64,000 nucleotides of DNA from VXYL01 sp963665195 (lineage in GTDB: Bacteria; Pseudomonadota; Gammaproteobacteria; Pseudomonadales; Azotimanducaceae): contig OY762070.1 in NCBI GenBank assembly GCA_963665195.1, positions 4,340,001 through 4,404,000 of the forward strand, in the 5' to 3' direction. Shown piece by piece: positions 18,080 through 26,468 of this stretch (position 1 is its first letter; each line of letters starts with the position of its first letter). The translations under genes were made by a program, and so were the position numbers. Under the pieces are notes generated by a model. It made no database searches. It saw nothing but the letters and a program-made list of their open reading frames with translations, and was not told the origin of the DNA.

Positions 18080-18892
18080 ATGCTGGAAGATTTGACTCTC
18101 GCCGGTCGCAGCGCAGTGGTCACCGGCGGCGGTCGCGGGCTCGGCCGCGCCATGGCCCGTGCGCTCGCCAAGGCCGGCGCCAGCGTGCTGGTCGCCGCCC
18201 GAACGCCGGAGCAGGTGGAGGAATCGGTGGCGGAGATTCGAGCCGAGGGCGGCACCGCGGTGCCGTGCATCACCGACGTGACCGATTCCGCGCAAGTGGA
18301 TGCGATGGTGGATGCCTGCATCGACGCCTTCGGCGCCATCGACATCATGGTGGCGAACGCGGGCGGCGGCGGCGTGCACGGCAACTGGGAGTTCTGGGAA
18401 TACCCGGACGATGCGTTCGAGACGGTGCTCGCCACGAACCTCAAGAGCAACTTCTACTGCGGCCGCGCCGCCTCAAGGCACATGGTCGATCGCGGCCAGG
18501 GCGGCGTCATCATCAACACCTCTTCCGGCACGGCGCTGCGCGGCAACCGCTCGTTCGCCTATCCGACCGCCAAGGGCGGCCAGATCAGCCTCACCAAGAG
18601 CATGGCCACCATGCTGGGGCCGCACGGCATCCGGGTGAATGTGATCGTCCCCGGCTTCGTCGCGCAGCGGCCAGCGGCGGATGAGCGCGAGGCGGAAGTT
18701 CGCCGCCAGCGCGGCGAACGCATCCCGGTGCGTCGCATCGGCGAATGGTGGGAACTCGGCCCGTTGGCCGTCTACCTCGCGTCCGACGCGTCGCGCTATG
18801 TCACGGGCCAGCTTTTCGTGATCGACGGCGGCGGCCTCGCTGGCGGCATCGGGCCGACCGGATTCGTACCAGAGCACTCGGAGGCGCGCTGA
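18080..18892 (+). CDS. Short-chain dehydrogenase/reductase (intact)
   Basis: A 270-residue classical SDR. The cofactor motif is TGGGRGLGRA (about residues 15-24), NAGGG is present, the catalytic serine sits in INTSSGTAL, and the active-site pair is YPTAK (Y-x-x-x-K). The substrate is unknown; the closing region FVIDGGGLAGG is typical of 3-oxoacyl-reductase-like SDRs. A ribosome site (GGAGGA, 18068-18073) lies before the ATG. Its stop overlaps the start of the next SDR gene (TGATG), so the two are likely co-translated. Confidence 0.9.
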   Translation: MLEDLTLAGRSAVVTGGGRGLGRAMARALAKAGASVLVAARTPEQVEESVAEIRAEGGTAVPCITDVTDSAQVDAMVDACIDAFGAIDIMVANAGGGGVHGNWEFWEYPDDAFETVLATNLKSNFYCGRAASRHMVDRGQGGVIINTSSGTALRGNRSFAYPTAKGGQISLTKSMATMLGPHGIRVNVIVPGFVAQRPAADEREAEVRRQRGERIPVRRIGEWWELGPLAVYLASDASRYVTGQLFVIDGGGLAGGIGPTGFVPEHSEAR

Positions 18893-19530
18893 TGGAACAC
18901 TTCGAACTCGCGGGCAAGACCGCTGTCGTAGTCGGTCTCGGCAATCCTGCCGCGAACGCTATCGCGGCCGCCTATCGGGAAGCCGGGGCGAACGTGCTGC
19001 CGGTCGAACGCGTCGAGGACGCGGCAGAGCCGTTCGACATTCTCGCCATCGCCCGCGACGCATTCCATGCGAAACCCATCGCCGAGATCACCGACATCGA
19101 ATTCGAGCGCGTGCTGGTTGCGAACCTCGGCGATGCGTTCGCCGCCGTGCGCGCCGCCCACGCCGCCATCCGCCGCCCCGGGCGCATCGTCATCGTCACC
19201 ACCGTGCTCGGCGAACGCGGCCTGCCGAATTGCTCCGCCTACGCCGCCGCCCACGGCGCGGTCCACAACCTCGTCCGCGCAGTCGCCCAGGAGTTCGCGC
19301 CGGCGGACATCGCCGTGAACGGCATCGCCCTCGGCTGGATGGACTGGATGCAGGACCGCTTGAACCCCGCCGACCCGGAAGCCGCCCGCGCCGTTCGCTT
19401 CACCATTCTCAAGCGCGAAGGCACGGCGGAGGAAGTCGGCCCGCTGGCCGTGTGGCTATCGGGCACGGGCGCGGGGTTCGTTACGGGCCAGATCTTCACC
19501 GCGGACGGCGGACTCACGGCGCATCTTTGA
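18892..19530 (+). CDS. SDR-fold protein with degenerate cofactor and catalytic motifs
   Basis: A 212-residue protein with the SDR fold: it opens ELAGKTAVVVGLGN and closes GFVTGQIFTADGG. However, the glycine motif TGxxxGxG is replaced by VGLGNPAANA, and the active-site Y-x-x-x-K reads YAAAH, with His (codon 19252-19254) in place of Lys. The segment between the first beta strand and helix is also shortened. It may be a non-catalytic partner of the intact SDR encoded directly upstream with overlapping codons. That pairing is inference; an enzyme with altered chemistry is the alternative. Confidence 0.8.
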   Translation: MEHFELAGKTAVVVGLGNPAANAIAAAYREAGANVLPVERVEDAAEPFDILAIARDAFHAKPIAEITDIEFERVLVANLGDAFAAVRAAHAAIRRPGRIVIVTTVLGERGLPNCSAYAAAHGAVHNLVRAVAQEFAPADIAVNGIALGWMDWMQDRLNPADPEAARAVRFTILKREGTAEEVGPLAVWLSGTGAGFVTGQIFTADGGLTAHL

Positions 19531-19576
19531 CGATGCCCGCGTCGCAGCCGGGTGCAGCACAATCCTCGCACGTTGG

Positions 19577-19605
19577 TTGACATGCCGGCAGGCGAGAGAG
19601 ACGAT
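19577..19605 (+). promoter_or_regulatory. Candidate promoter with perfect -35 box
   Basis: TTGACA at 19577-19582 is a perfect -35 consensus. At 17-base spacing the -10 position holds GACGAT (19600-19605), only three of six matches. It would serve the small membrane-protein gene at 19660. Weak evidence. Confidence 0.28.
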
Positions 19606-19659
19606 CCTGGCCCAGATGTGGACTCCGGCTCTGGCCGGAATCGCAAGGACGGCGTCGAA

Positions 19660-19872
19660 ATGACCCCCGAACTCATTGGCATCGTCACTGTCGGCGTTGC
19701 GCTGGCTGGGTTGATCCTCGGATTCGTCGGCCCTGCGTTGCGCGAGCTGAGGCGCGACGTGGGCGACCTGCGCGAGCGAATGGCCCGCCTGGAAGGCCTG
19801 TTCGAGGGTTTCGCAGGCAGGCAGCCAACGACCCAGCAGGCGTTCGTTGAGAGGCCGTCGACGGCCCCGTAG
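19660..19872 (+). CDS. Small single-span membrane protein with C-terminal coiled coil
   Basis: A 70-residue protein, not matched to a named family. Residues ~4-24 (ELIGIVTVGVALAGLILGFV) form one membrane span; then RELRRDVGDLRERMARLEGLFEG shows heptad spacing typical of a short coiled coil. The ATG at 19660 is chosen because the span starts directly after it; the frame is open to 19552 with low-complexity sequence. Similar small proteins with this layout are seen in many environmental bacteria; the role is unknown. Confidence 0.55.
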   Translation: MTPELIGIVTVGVALAGLILGFVGPALRELRRDVGDLRERMARLEGLFEGFAGRQPTTQQAFVERPSTAP

Positions 19873-19896
19873 CCGGCCCGCCGGCGACCATTGCGC

Positions 19897-20157
19897 TCAG
19901 GCTTCCGGCGACTCGGAGGTGACAGCCACGCTTTCTTCGAGACCCAGTTCGGCGAGCGCTTGCTGAAGGTCCGCCACCAACGATGGCGGGAGGGAACGGG
20001 AGATGTCGACGCTGCACTTGACCTCGAAAGTTAGCCCGTCCCGGCCCGAAGCTTCGGAACGACCTTGAGTCCGAGACGGTTCCAATGTCCCGGGGCACCA
20101 ATTCGCCGGAGGGTATGCTCCAACCACCGTCACTAGCTCGGCAAGCGACCCGGCCAC
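19897..20157 (-). CDS. Small hypothetical protein, possibly a gene remnant
   Basis: An 86-residue frame on the minus strand. Its second half (FEVKCSVDISRSLPPSLVAD, then LQQALAELGLEESVAV) looks like a compact beta-alpha-beta unit; the first half is low in structure. No ribosome site was seen. It may be a real small gene, the surviving end of a longer one, or chance; no family was recognised. Confidence 0.3.
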   Translation of the reverse strand: MAGSLAELVTVVGAYPPANWCPGTLEPSRTQGRSEASGRDGLTFEVKCSVDISRSLPPSLVADLQQALAELGLEESVAVTSESPEA

Positions 20158-20180
20158 AGTCTCGATGAGGAGATGACCCG

Positions 20181-20766
20181 ATGCCGCGCCCCTTCTACAC
20201 CGCGCCCAGCCCGCATGTCGTCCGCGACGAGGCGAAGCGGATCGCGGAGAGCCAGGCCACCTGGTCCGACGACACCGTAGACCTGATCCGGAACCTTGAG
20301 GAGTTCTCCGAGAGTTCCGCCAGCCAAGTCCGCGAGAGCCGCGTTTCCCTAGCCAGGATTCAGCAAGCGCTGGCGCTGGAATACGAGGCGGCGGACTGGC
20401 AGGACCTCATCTTCCTGTGCGAGACGATGGAGCAGGACGACTTCGCGCAGCTTCGGACCCCACGCGCTCCGGCAAGGTCTGCACACGGCGGCCAAGTTCA
20501 ACAACGTGGCGGCGATGAAGTTCGTGCTCGACGCGGGCGCGGACATCGACGCGAAGGAGGGCGGATGGGGCACCGCGCTGCACGAGGCGGTTCGGTACCG
20601 ATCTTTGGAGGCAGCCGAGTGCCTGATCGAGCGGGGCTCGGCCGTCAACGCAACCGACCAGCACGGCAACTCGCCGCGGTCGCTATGCCGCCCGGGAACC
20701 GAGCGCAGCGATGCCATGTGCGATCTGCTCGACGCGCACGGCGCCACGACGTTGGGCCATGGTTGA
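20181..20766 (+). pseudogene. Ankyrin-repeat protein gene with a frameshift
   Basis: An N-terminal frame starts at the ATG at 20181 (AGGAG at 20168-20172) and reads helical sequence to ...MEQDDFAQLR. Then similarity continues in another frame: HALRQGLHTAAKFNNVAAMK, FVLDAGADIDAKEGG, TALHEAVRYRSLEAAECLIE, which are ankyrin repeats, ending at 20766. The switch falls at a run of four C (20458-20461). Removing one C joins the frames as AQLRTHALRQGLHTAAKF, giving about 194 residues. So there is a one-base insertion, either a real mutation or a sequencing error in the homopolymer. Ankyrin repeats mediate protein contacts. Confidence 0.75.
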
Positions 20767-20801
20767 CGGGGCGGCCAACCAGCATGGGGCGCCGTACACG
20801 G

Positions 20802-22166
20802 TCACCGCGGCGCGGGCAGCATGAGGTGCAGTGCCGCGCCGCCGAGGCTCGCGCTGGTGGCGATACGCAGTCGGCCATCGTAGGAGGCGGAGATTTCGGC
20901 GGCTGCGGCCAGGCCGATGCCTTGACCCGCACTCTCGACATCGCCTCTTGCGCCGCGTTGCAGGACCAACTCGCGGCGCGCCTCCGCGATGCCCGGCCCG
21001 TCATCCTCCACGCTGATCCGAACGCCCCGCTCGGTGCTTGCGGCGCTGATGCGCACCCGGCGACGACCGTATTTGAAGGCATTTTCGATGATGTTGCCGA
21101 GCATTTCCATCAGGTCCCGCTCGTCCACGCGCACCGCCAACGGCGACTTCTCTACCGTCACTGTCATGCCCTTCTCCGCATAGGCGCGTTCCAAGGCGCG
21201 GACGATTCGCGCCGCGACCGGCATTGCGGGGATGCTGTGCGCGGGCAACGCGCTGCGGATCGCGCCGGCGCGGGAGAGCTGGTGATCGATTACGGTCTGC
21301 ATGCGGGCCACCTGCTCGCGGAACAGATCCCCAGTGGCGCCGGTCGCCTCGCCGCCGGCATTGCGCAGTACGGCGAGTGGCGTCTTGAGGCTGTGGGCGA
21401 GGTCGTCCATGGCACGGCGATAGCGATCCCGGTTCCCGCGTTCGTACGCGGCAAAGCGGTTGACGTTGGCCGCGACGCCGAGCAGCTCTTTCGGGTAGTC
21501 GCTGCCGATGTCGCCGCGGGTGCCGGCTTCGAGGCCGCGGATGCGCCTCGCCATGCGCCGGATAGGCGCCATTCCCCAGCGCAGGGCGGCAAGCTGCATG
21601 AGCAGGAACACAGCCGCGGCGCTGCCGAAGCCGATGACGGCGTAGCGGCGCAGCGCTGTCGCCTCGGCGCGGTAGGGCGCCTGGTCGGCAAGTATCCAGA
21701 ATGTGAACTCGCCGCTGACGGTCTCCCAGACTACCGTGTAGGCGAGCACGAAACGCGGGATGTTCTGCCCCGGCGCAACGCCGAAGTAGTACTCGCCGGG
21801 CGCCGGGCGCCGGGAGATGGGCGGCGCCCGGCCGATGTTGCCGGGGCTCGTGACGCTGGAGGGGGAGCGCCAGATCGTGCCGTCCGCTACCGTGTCCACG
21901 AATGCGTAGAGGCCCGAGTCGGGTTGGCTCAGGCGCGGCTCGCCCAGATCCGGTCGCAGCGCAAGCTGGTTGCCGCTCTCCTCCGCCACGCCTTCCAATC
22001 CGTGGGCCACGGCGCGGAGCTGCTGCTCCACACTGGCCAGAACGGCGGCATTGAAGGCACGGTCGAGCACTAGCCCGGCGGCACCTAGGCAGATGCTCAG
22101 CAGGACGGCGGTCAGCAGCGCGAGACGAGCCTGCAAGCTCAGCGAGTAGCCGCTTCCTTCAGCCAT
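20802..22166 (-). CDS. Sensor histidine kinase, PhoQ-like
   Basis: A 454-residue inner-membrane kinase. Two spans (about residues 12-34 and 175-195) flank a ~140-residue periplasmic sensor, followed by a HAMP linker. The phospho-acceptor is His258 in DDLAHSLKTPLAVLR, the PhoQ-type H box. ATP-binding motifs are NIIENAFKYG, DDGPGI and GQGIGLAAA. It overlaps the regulator gene by eight bases. PhoQ in enterobacteria senses Mg2+, pH and antimicrobial peptides; whether this sensor does the same is unknown. Confidence 0.9.
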   Translation of the reverse strand: MAEGSGYSLSLQARLALLTAVLLSICLGAAGLVLDRAFNAAVLASVEQQLRAVAHGLEGVAEESGNQLALRPDLGEPRLSQPDSGLYAFVDTVADGTIWRSPSSVTSPGNIGRAPPISRRPAPGEYYFGVAPGQNIPRFVLAYTVVWETVSGEFTFWILADQAPYRAEATALRRYAVIGFGSAAAVFLLMQLAALRWGMAPIRRMARRIRGLEAGTRGDIGSDYPKELLGVAANVNRFAAYERGNRDRYRRAMDDLAHSLKTPLAVLRNAGGEATGATGDLFREQVARMQTVIDHQLSRAGAIRSALPAHSIPAMPVAARIVRALERAYAEKGMTVTVEKSPLAVRVDERDLMEMLGNIIENAFKYGRRRVRISAASTERGVRISVEDDGPGIAEARRELVLQRGARGDVESAGQGIGLAAAAEISASYDGRLRIATSASLGGAALHLMLPAPR

Positions 22167-22839
22167 CCGCGCCCAACGTGAAGCGGTATCCCTGGCCGCG
22201 CACGGTGCGAATCGGCCTCAGCTTGCCGTCCGGATCCAGCTTGCGGCGCAGTCTGCCGAGGAGCACTTCGATCACGTTGCTCTCCCGTTCGAAGTCTTGA
22301 TCGTAGAGGTGATCCGTCAACTCCGCCCGGCTGATCACGCGGCTCGGATTCATGGCGAAGTACTCCAGCATGCGGTGTTCGTAGTCCGTGAGCTCGACGC
22401 GGGCGCCCGCTACCCGCACTTCCTTGCTCGCCGTGTCGAGGCTGAGGGGGCCGCGCTCGACGACCGCAGAGGCGTAGCCCGCGGCGCGCCGGATCAGCAC
22501 GTTGATGCGCGCCAGCAGCTCTTCCATGTGGAACGGCTTGGTGAGGTAGTCGTCGGCGCCCGCTTCGAGGCCGCGAACCTTGTCCTGCCAATTGCCGCGC
22601 GCGGTGAGGATGAGGATGGGCACGCGGCTGCCTTCGCCGCGCAGCGCCTCGATCAGCGCCATGCCGTCGAGCTTGGGCAGGCCAAGGTCGACGACCGCCG
22701 CGGCGTAGTCGAATTCGCGGGCTTGGTAGAGACCCACCTCGCCGTCGCGGGCGATGTCCACCACGAAGTCGTGATCGCGCAGAAAGCGGTCCACCTGCGC
22801 TGCCAGCAGATCTTCGTCTTCTACGATGAGCAGTCGCAT
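22159..22839 (-). CDS. Response regulator, PhoP/OmpR-like
   Basis: A 226-residue OmpR-family regulator. The receiver domain has the acidic pair VEDED (residues 6-10), the phospho-acceptor Asp51 in VVDLGLPKLDG, Thr in ILTARG and Lys in YLTKPF. The C-terminal winged helix ends GQGYRFTLGADG, with FERESNVIEVLLGRLRRKL as the DNA-recognition region. It is transcribed with the PhoQ-like kinase downstream and the PepSY gene upstream. Confidence 0.93.
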   Translation of the reverse strand: MRLLIVEDEDLLAAQVDRFLRDHDFVVDIARDGEVGLYQAREFDYAAAVVDLGLPKLDGMALIEALRGEGSRVPILILTARGNWQDKVRGLEAGADDYLTKPFHMEELLARINVLIRRAAGYASAVVERGPLSLDTASKEVRVAGARVELTDYEHRMLEYFAMNPSRVISRAELTDHLYDQDFERESNVIEVLLGRLRRKLDPDGKLRPIRTVRGQGYRFTLGADG

Positions 22840-22857
22840 GAATGCGTCCCGGCGGCG

Positions 22858-23139
22858 CTACTCGGCCAGATCGTGGATGCGGCCGCGACGGTCGACGAAC
22901 AGGGTCTTCACCGTGCCGCGAACGTCCACCCGGACTCGGTAGCCGGGTTCGCCGTCCTTGCGCGCCGCGGTGGCGGAGACGACACGACCGCCGTAGGCTT
23001 GGCGCACGATCACCGTGGCATCCTCCAGCGAGATTCCCCCCTTCGGCTGGGCCTCTTGCTGACGCTCGGCAGCGTGGGGGAAGGCGCAGGCGGCGCTGGC
23101 GACGATCAGTGCGGCAAGCCTCCTCGTCATGCTGGTCAT
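22858..23139 (-). CDS. Small exported PepSY-domain protein
   Basis: A 93-residue protein with a signal peptide (RRLAALIVASAACAFPHAA) and one PepSY unit: GGISLEDATVIVRQAYGG, then GYRVRVDVRGTVKTLFVDRR. PepSY proteins are thought to bind or inhibit peptidases or act as periplasmic sensors. It lies 18 bases upstream of the response-regulator gene, so it may modulate the PhoP/PhoQ-like signal, as small PepSY proteins next to two-component genes often do. Either of two Met codons (23139, 23130) could be the start. Confidence 0.82.
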   Translation of the reverse strand: MTSMTRRLAALIVASAACAFPHAAERQQEAQPKGGISLEDATVIVRQAYGGRVVSATAARKDGEPGYRVRVDVRGTVKTLFVDRRGRIHDLAE

Positions 23140-23189
23140 TGCGGGCTTCCATGGCAGCGCACCGATGCTCCGATTCTAGGCTACTGGCA

Positions 23190-23708
23190 CTACGCGGGGC
23201 CAATCTGGACGCGGATGCGGATGCTTGCGCCGGGCCGGCGCATCAAGCGCGAACGGTAGGTCTGGCCGCCGTAGCGGTAGGTCACCAGGTAGCCCGTGAC
23301 GCGCTCCTCGCGCTTCGCACGGCGGACCACGTCGCAAACCTCCCGGCGGACAAGGAAAACGTGACGCGGCCGCTCGACACCGTGGGCGATGTCATGGGCG
23401 ATGGCGCCGCCGAGGACCGCGCCGACCACGGCGCCCACCTGCTTGTTGCGCTTCCGATGGCCGACCGCATGGCCAAGCGCCCCGCCAAGGATGGCGCCGA
23501 CTACGGGCGAAGTCGTGGCTCGGTGGCGCGCAACCCTGTGCCGTTCCACCTCCTCGACCCGGCAACGCTCCGCCGGCTCGACGTAGCGGACGCGTTCGAT
23601 GATCGGCTCGACATGCGCCACCGGCACCTCGACGTAGCGGACATCGGCCGCGGCAGCCGCAGCGGCGCCGATGGCGACAAGGGCGGCAAGGGCGTTCGCA
23701 TATTTCAT
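23190..23708 (-). CDS. Glycine-zipper 2TM-domain exported protein
   Basis: A 172-residue protein with a signal peptide (ANALAALVAIGAAAAAAA). The central part, SPVVGAILGGALGHAVGH and then VGAVVGAVLGGAIAHDIAHG, is a pair of glycine zippers as in 17-kDa surface antigen/SlyB-like outer-membrane proteins. The C-terminal part (GYLVTYRYGGQTYRSRLMRR) is a common tail of this family. SlyB-like proteins are PhoP targets in enterobacteria; here the gene heads the PepSY-regulator-kinase cluster, so regulation by it is plausible. There are 50 bases to the PepSY gene. Confidence 0.85.
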   Translation of the reverse strand: MKYANALAALVAIGAAAAAAADVRYVEVPVAHVEPIIERVRYVEPAERCRVEEVERHRVARHRATTSPVVGAILGGALGHAVGHRKRNKQVGAVVGAVLGGAIAHDIAHGVERPRHVFLVRREVCDVVRRAKREERVTGYLVTYRYGGQTYRSRLMRRPGASIRIRVQIGPA

Positions 23709-23797
23709 GTGTGTCTCCGGCTCCGTGGGGCGCTGCCGGAAGAGATTGTGGACGCCAAGACTGAACGGAACCTGAACGCCCGGCGCAGGGCATGCGG

Positions 23798-24267
23798 CTA
23801 CGACGACCGGCTGCAGAGGGTGGGGTCGCGAAGCAGTCTTCGGAGGCCCTTGGTGAATGCGGAGTTTCTCTTGTGGAATATACCTTGCCGCGCGGGCCGT
23901 CCACTAGGCACCCTTTCTTGAAGTCGCGATGCAGGTCGCCATCGTTCGAAAAGAGTGGACGGGCGCCGCTTACGCGCGCCAGAGCGATCACATGTGCGTC
24001 GTTCGAGATGCAGGCGCCAGCGGACCGCAGCATATCGGTTTGCACTTCGACTGCACTGCTGTCGACTATGCGAACGTGCCCGTATCGGCTGGCGACGGTG
24101 CGCTACGCCCTGAAGTTGCGGTTCGCGTCGAGTTCGCCGAGCAGCTCGCCACCTACGATGAGTCGCAGCATGCCAGCGTCCAAGGACTCGTGGAAAGCCT
24201 CGCCCGCGGGAGTGCTCGCCGAACCGAAGGCTTGCGCCACGACCTTGTTGTCAGTGATCGCGCACAT
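23798..24267 (-). pseudogene. Decayed PIN-domain nuclease gene
   Basis: The gene starts at an ATG directly after the stop of the decayed ATPase gene. It reads CAITDNKVVAQAFG (first PIN aspartate) to DANRNFRA, then meets TAG at 24105-24103. Beyond it the same frame continues with PIN sequence: HVRIVDSSAVEVQTDML, SNDAHVIALARVSGARPLF, SNDGDLHRDFKK, PRGKVYSTRE. Near ETPH the likely true C-terminus shifts frame: FTKGLRRLLRDPTLCSRSS, stop at 23798-23800. So there are two lesions, one nonsense change (probably TGG to TAG) and one indel. PIN proteins are RNases, often toxins or defence effectors. Confidence 0.75.
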
Positions 24268-25561
24268 TCAGTAGCGCAGGGAGCGGGCTGTCTCGTCCAT
24301 GAAGAAGCGCCCATAGCTCGGCGGGGCATCCAAGACGTTCCCCTCCTCGTCGAGCCGCAAGGAGTGGATGTTGACTTCAAGCTCTCCCCGTTCGAAGTAG
24401 AGGATCGATACGTCGTCCGGACCCAGCGGACCCGATCCATCTCTAACGTCCAACCGCACGCGATTGATCAAGTGGTCGCTGTGGGTTTCAACGATCAGTT
24501 GGTGACCCTTCGCCGCTTGGCAGAAGAACGTGCCCAAGGCAGCTTGGGCGCTGGGGTGCAGGTGTACCTCGGGCTGTTGCAGGAGGAAGGTGGAAGGTGC
24601 GTCGGGACGCAGGAGCTCCGTGAGAAGTGGCAGCACTTGGCTGACGCCGTAACCCACATCGATCAGGTTGCGCCACGGTCCAATCGTGCGCTGGCCCCGC
24701 TTCCGTACCTGAACCTGGAAGGGCTCGCCTTCGCGGACGCCGAGAGATCTGATGGCGATTTCGTCGAACAGGCCGGCGGCGCTGCCGAAGCCTTCGAGCC
24801 GCTCCTTCAAGGCGTTCCACTCCCGTCGGCTGCGGTGTCTGAAGAGATGCGCCAGGTACATTGGCACATGATCCCCTTCGGGGTCGCGCGCCGGCCGTGC
24901 GGGTCGTACGTGCGGCGTGGTCGTGATCGAACTGGCGCACTAGCAAACGGTTTTAGGATCCCGGGCTGGAGACAGATGCTCAACAGTCGTCGCAGGGAAG
25001 CCGCCTCGCGGTCGTTCTGACCATCGCGCCCACTGATTGCTTCGTCTGCCGCCAGGAAGTACATCGGCACAAGGGAAGTTTCATTGGCGCTACCCAATCG
25101 CGGAGTATCCATGGTCTTGTCCCAGCTCCGCCGGTCGGTGCGGTACCGAACCGTCACTGCACCGTTCGATTGTTCGGAAGTTACCGACACGTCGCTGTTC
25201 GAGAGTCGGCGGACCGTCGGTACGGGTGCCGTCCCAACCTGTTTGAACGTGACTTGGAACGAGAGGTACTCTCCCGCACCATCGTCATTCGCGGCTGCGC
25301 GAAGCCTGCCTCGAAGCTCTCCGCACGACCGCCTCGCCCGCCACGATGGTGGGCGATCTCGGCGAAGCTCCCCAGATCGTAGGGCTCCTCCTTGAAGTTC
25401 GGCACAACGTTGTTGTGCGCGATCTCCCACAGGGCACGGATCATGGCCATGAAGGACGTCTTGCCGGTGCTGTTCTCCCCCACTACCAAAGTGAGGGGTG
25501 CCAGCCGCGCCTTCTGCTTGCCGTGAAAGCACCGGAAATCGCGGAGCGTTATCTCGTTCAT
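24268..25561 (-). pseudogene. Decayed AAA-family ATPase gene (OLD/RecF-like), two frameshifts
   Basis: Three frames together make one ATPase of about 430 residues. The first (from 25561) has EITLRDFRCFHGKQKARLAP and Walker A VVGENSTGKTS. Near 25290 similarity moves to a second frame (NDDGAGEYLSFQVTFK to APVRSRPRRTYD). Near 24885 it moves to a third (RDPEGDHVPMYLAHLF), with the signature region DVGYGVSQVLPLL, Walker B-like FLLQQPEVHLHPSAQ and D-loop VETHSDHLINRV. No homopolymer sits at either break. The intact family pairs with small nucleases; the PIN gene follows directly. It begins 20 bases after the kinase gene upstream, in the same direction. Confidence 0.78.
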
Positions 25562-25580
25562 CGGGCTCGCCCCGGCATCC

Positions 25581-26468
25581 CTACGCGGCTCCTATCGTAC
25601 CTGAGCTGCGTCGCGAGCGACCGAGGCCGAGCGCAGCGACGCGGTGCTCTGCGTCGAGACCGACCACGGTGTCCGCGTGCGCTGGCAGGTCGCGCAGCAT
25701 GCGCAGGGTGATGCGCTCGTAGTGTTCGACGAAGCGGCTTACCTCGGCTGCGGTCATTCGCTGTGCCGCTGCTCGCTCTCCTTCTTGCTGCAGTCGCCAG
25801 CGGCGCACGGCTCCGATGCTCGGCACTTGCAGGAATACCAGCGCGTCGAGCCCGTTGAAGAGCGCTTCGTAGCACCGCAGGGCGTCGTTCACGTAGCTTC
25901 GCCAGATGCCTTCCGCGTCGTCTTCGCGCTCCAGAGCATTGATCGGCGGCTCGAGTTCGTCGGGTTCGGCTGGGCGGGCGCCGACGCACCAGCCTTCGAG
26001 AACGACGATGTCCGCCGGCGCTTGCAGCACGACTGGAGCGACGCGGTCGTCGATGCCCTTGTCGAAGCGCGGCACTTCCACCGGGCCGTCGCCGCCGAGG
26101 GCCGCGACGGCCGTCTGCGCGAGCGCCACGGCGTGCGTGCCCGGCGGGCCGCGCGTCGCCAGCAGCGGATGGACTTCCCTGCCGAGCCGTTCGCGCTCCG
26201 CTTTGGTCAGGTAGAAGTCGTCGATTCCGAGGACTTCGATGCGCTTGCCGAAAACGGTGCCCGCGTCTTGGATGAGCCGAGCCAGCGTGGACTTGCCGGC
26301 GCCCTGGCCGCCTCCCAAGCCGATGCGCCCCAAGCCCCGGCTCAGCCAATCCTCCACCAGCAAGGGCGCGAGCTGCCGATAGTCGTCCGGCGCATCCGGG
26401 TCCAGCGTCCGGTAGCACTCCTGCACGGCGGCGCTTGGGACGATGCCGGCCAGCGAGGCAACGCGCAT
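25581..26468 (-). CDS. P-loop kinase, D-glycerate 3-kinase-like
   Basis: A 295-residue kinase of the phosphoribulokinase/uridine-kinase fold. Walker A is GLGGGQGAGKSTLARLI (about residues 47-63); LGIDDFYLTKAERERLG and VVLEGWCVGARP are typical of D-glycerate 3-kinase (plant GLYK and bacterial YggC-type). It would make 3-phosphoglycerate from glycerate, the end of glycolate salvage; glycolate oxidase genes lie 18 kb away. The ATG at 26468 overlaps the dinG stop by one base (TGATG) and gives the family start; the frame open to 26672 is the shadow of dinG. Confidence 0.82.
   Translation of the reverse strand: MRVASLAGIVPSAAVQECYRTLDPDAPDDYRQLAPLLVEDWLSRGLGRIGLGGGQGAGKSTLARLIQDAGTVFGKRIEVLGIDDFYLTKAERERLGREVHPLLATRGPPGTHAVALAQTAVAALGGDGPVEVPRFDKGIDDRVAPVVLQAPADIVVLEGWCVGARPAEPDELEPPINALEREDDAEGIWRSYVNDALRCYEALFNGLDALVFLQVPSIGAVRRWRLQQEGERAAAQRMTAAEVSRFVEHYERITLRMLRDLPAHADTVVGLDAEHRVAALGLGRSRRSSGTIGAA

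Noticed and set aside
23929..25020. 363-codon plus-strand frame
   Set aside because: Opposite the decayed ATPase and PIN genes, which show family motifs on the minus strand when frames are joined.
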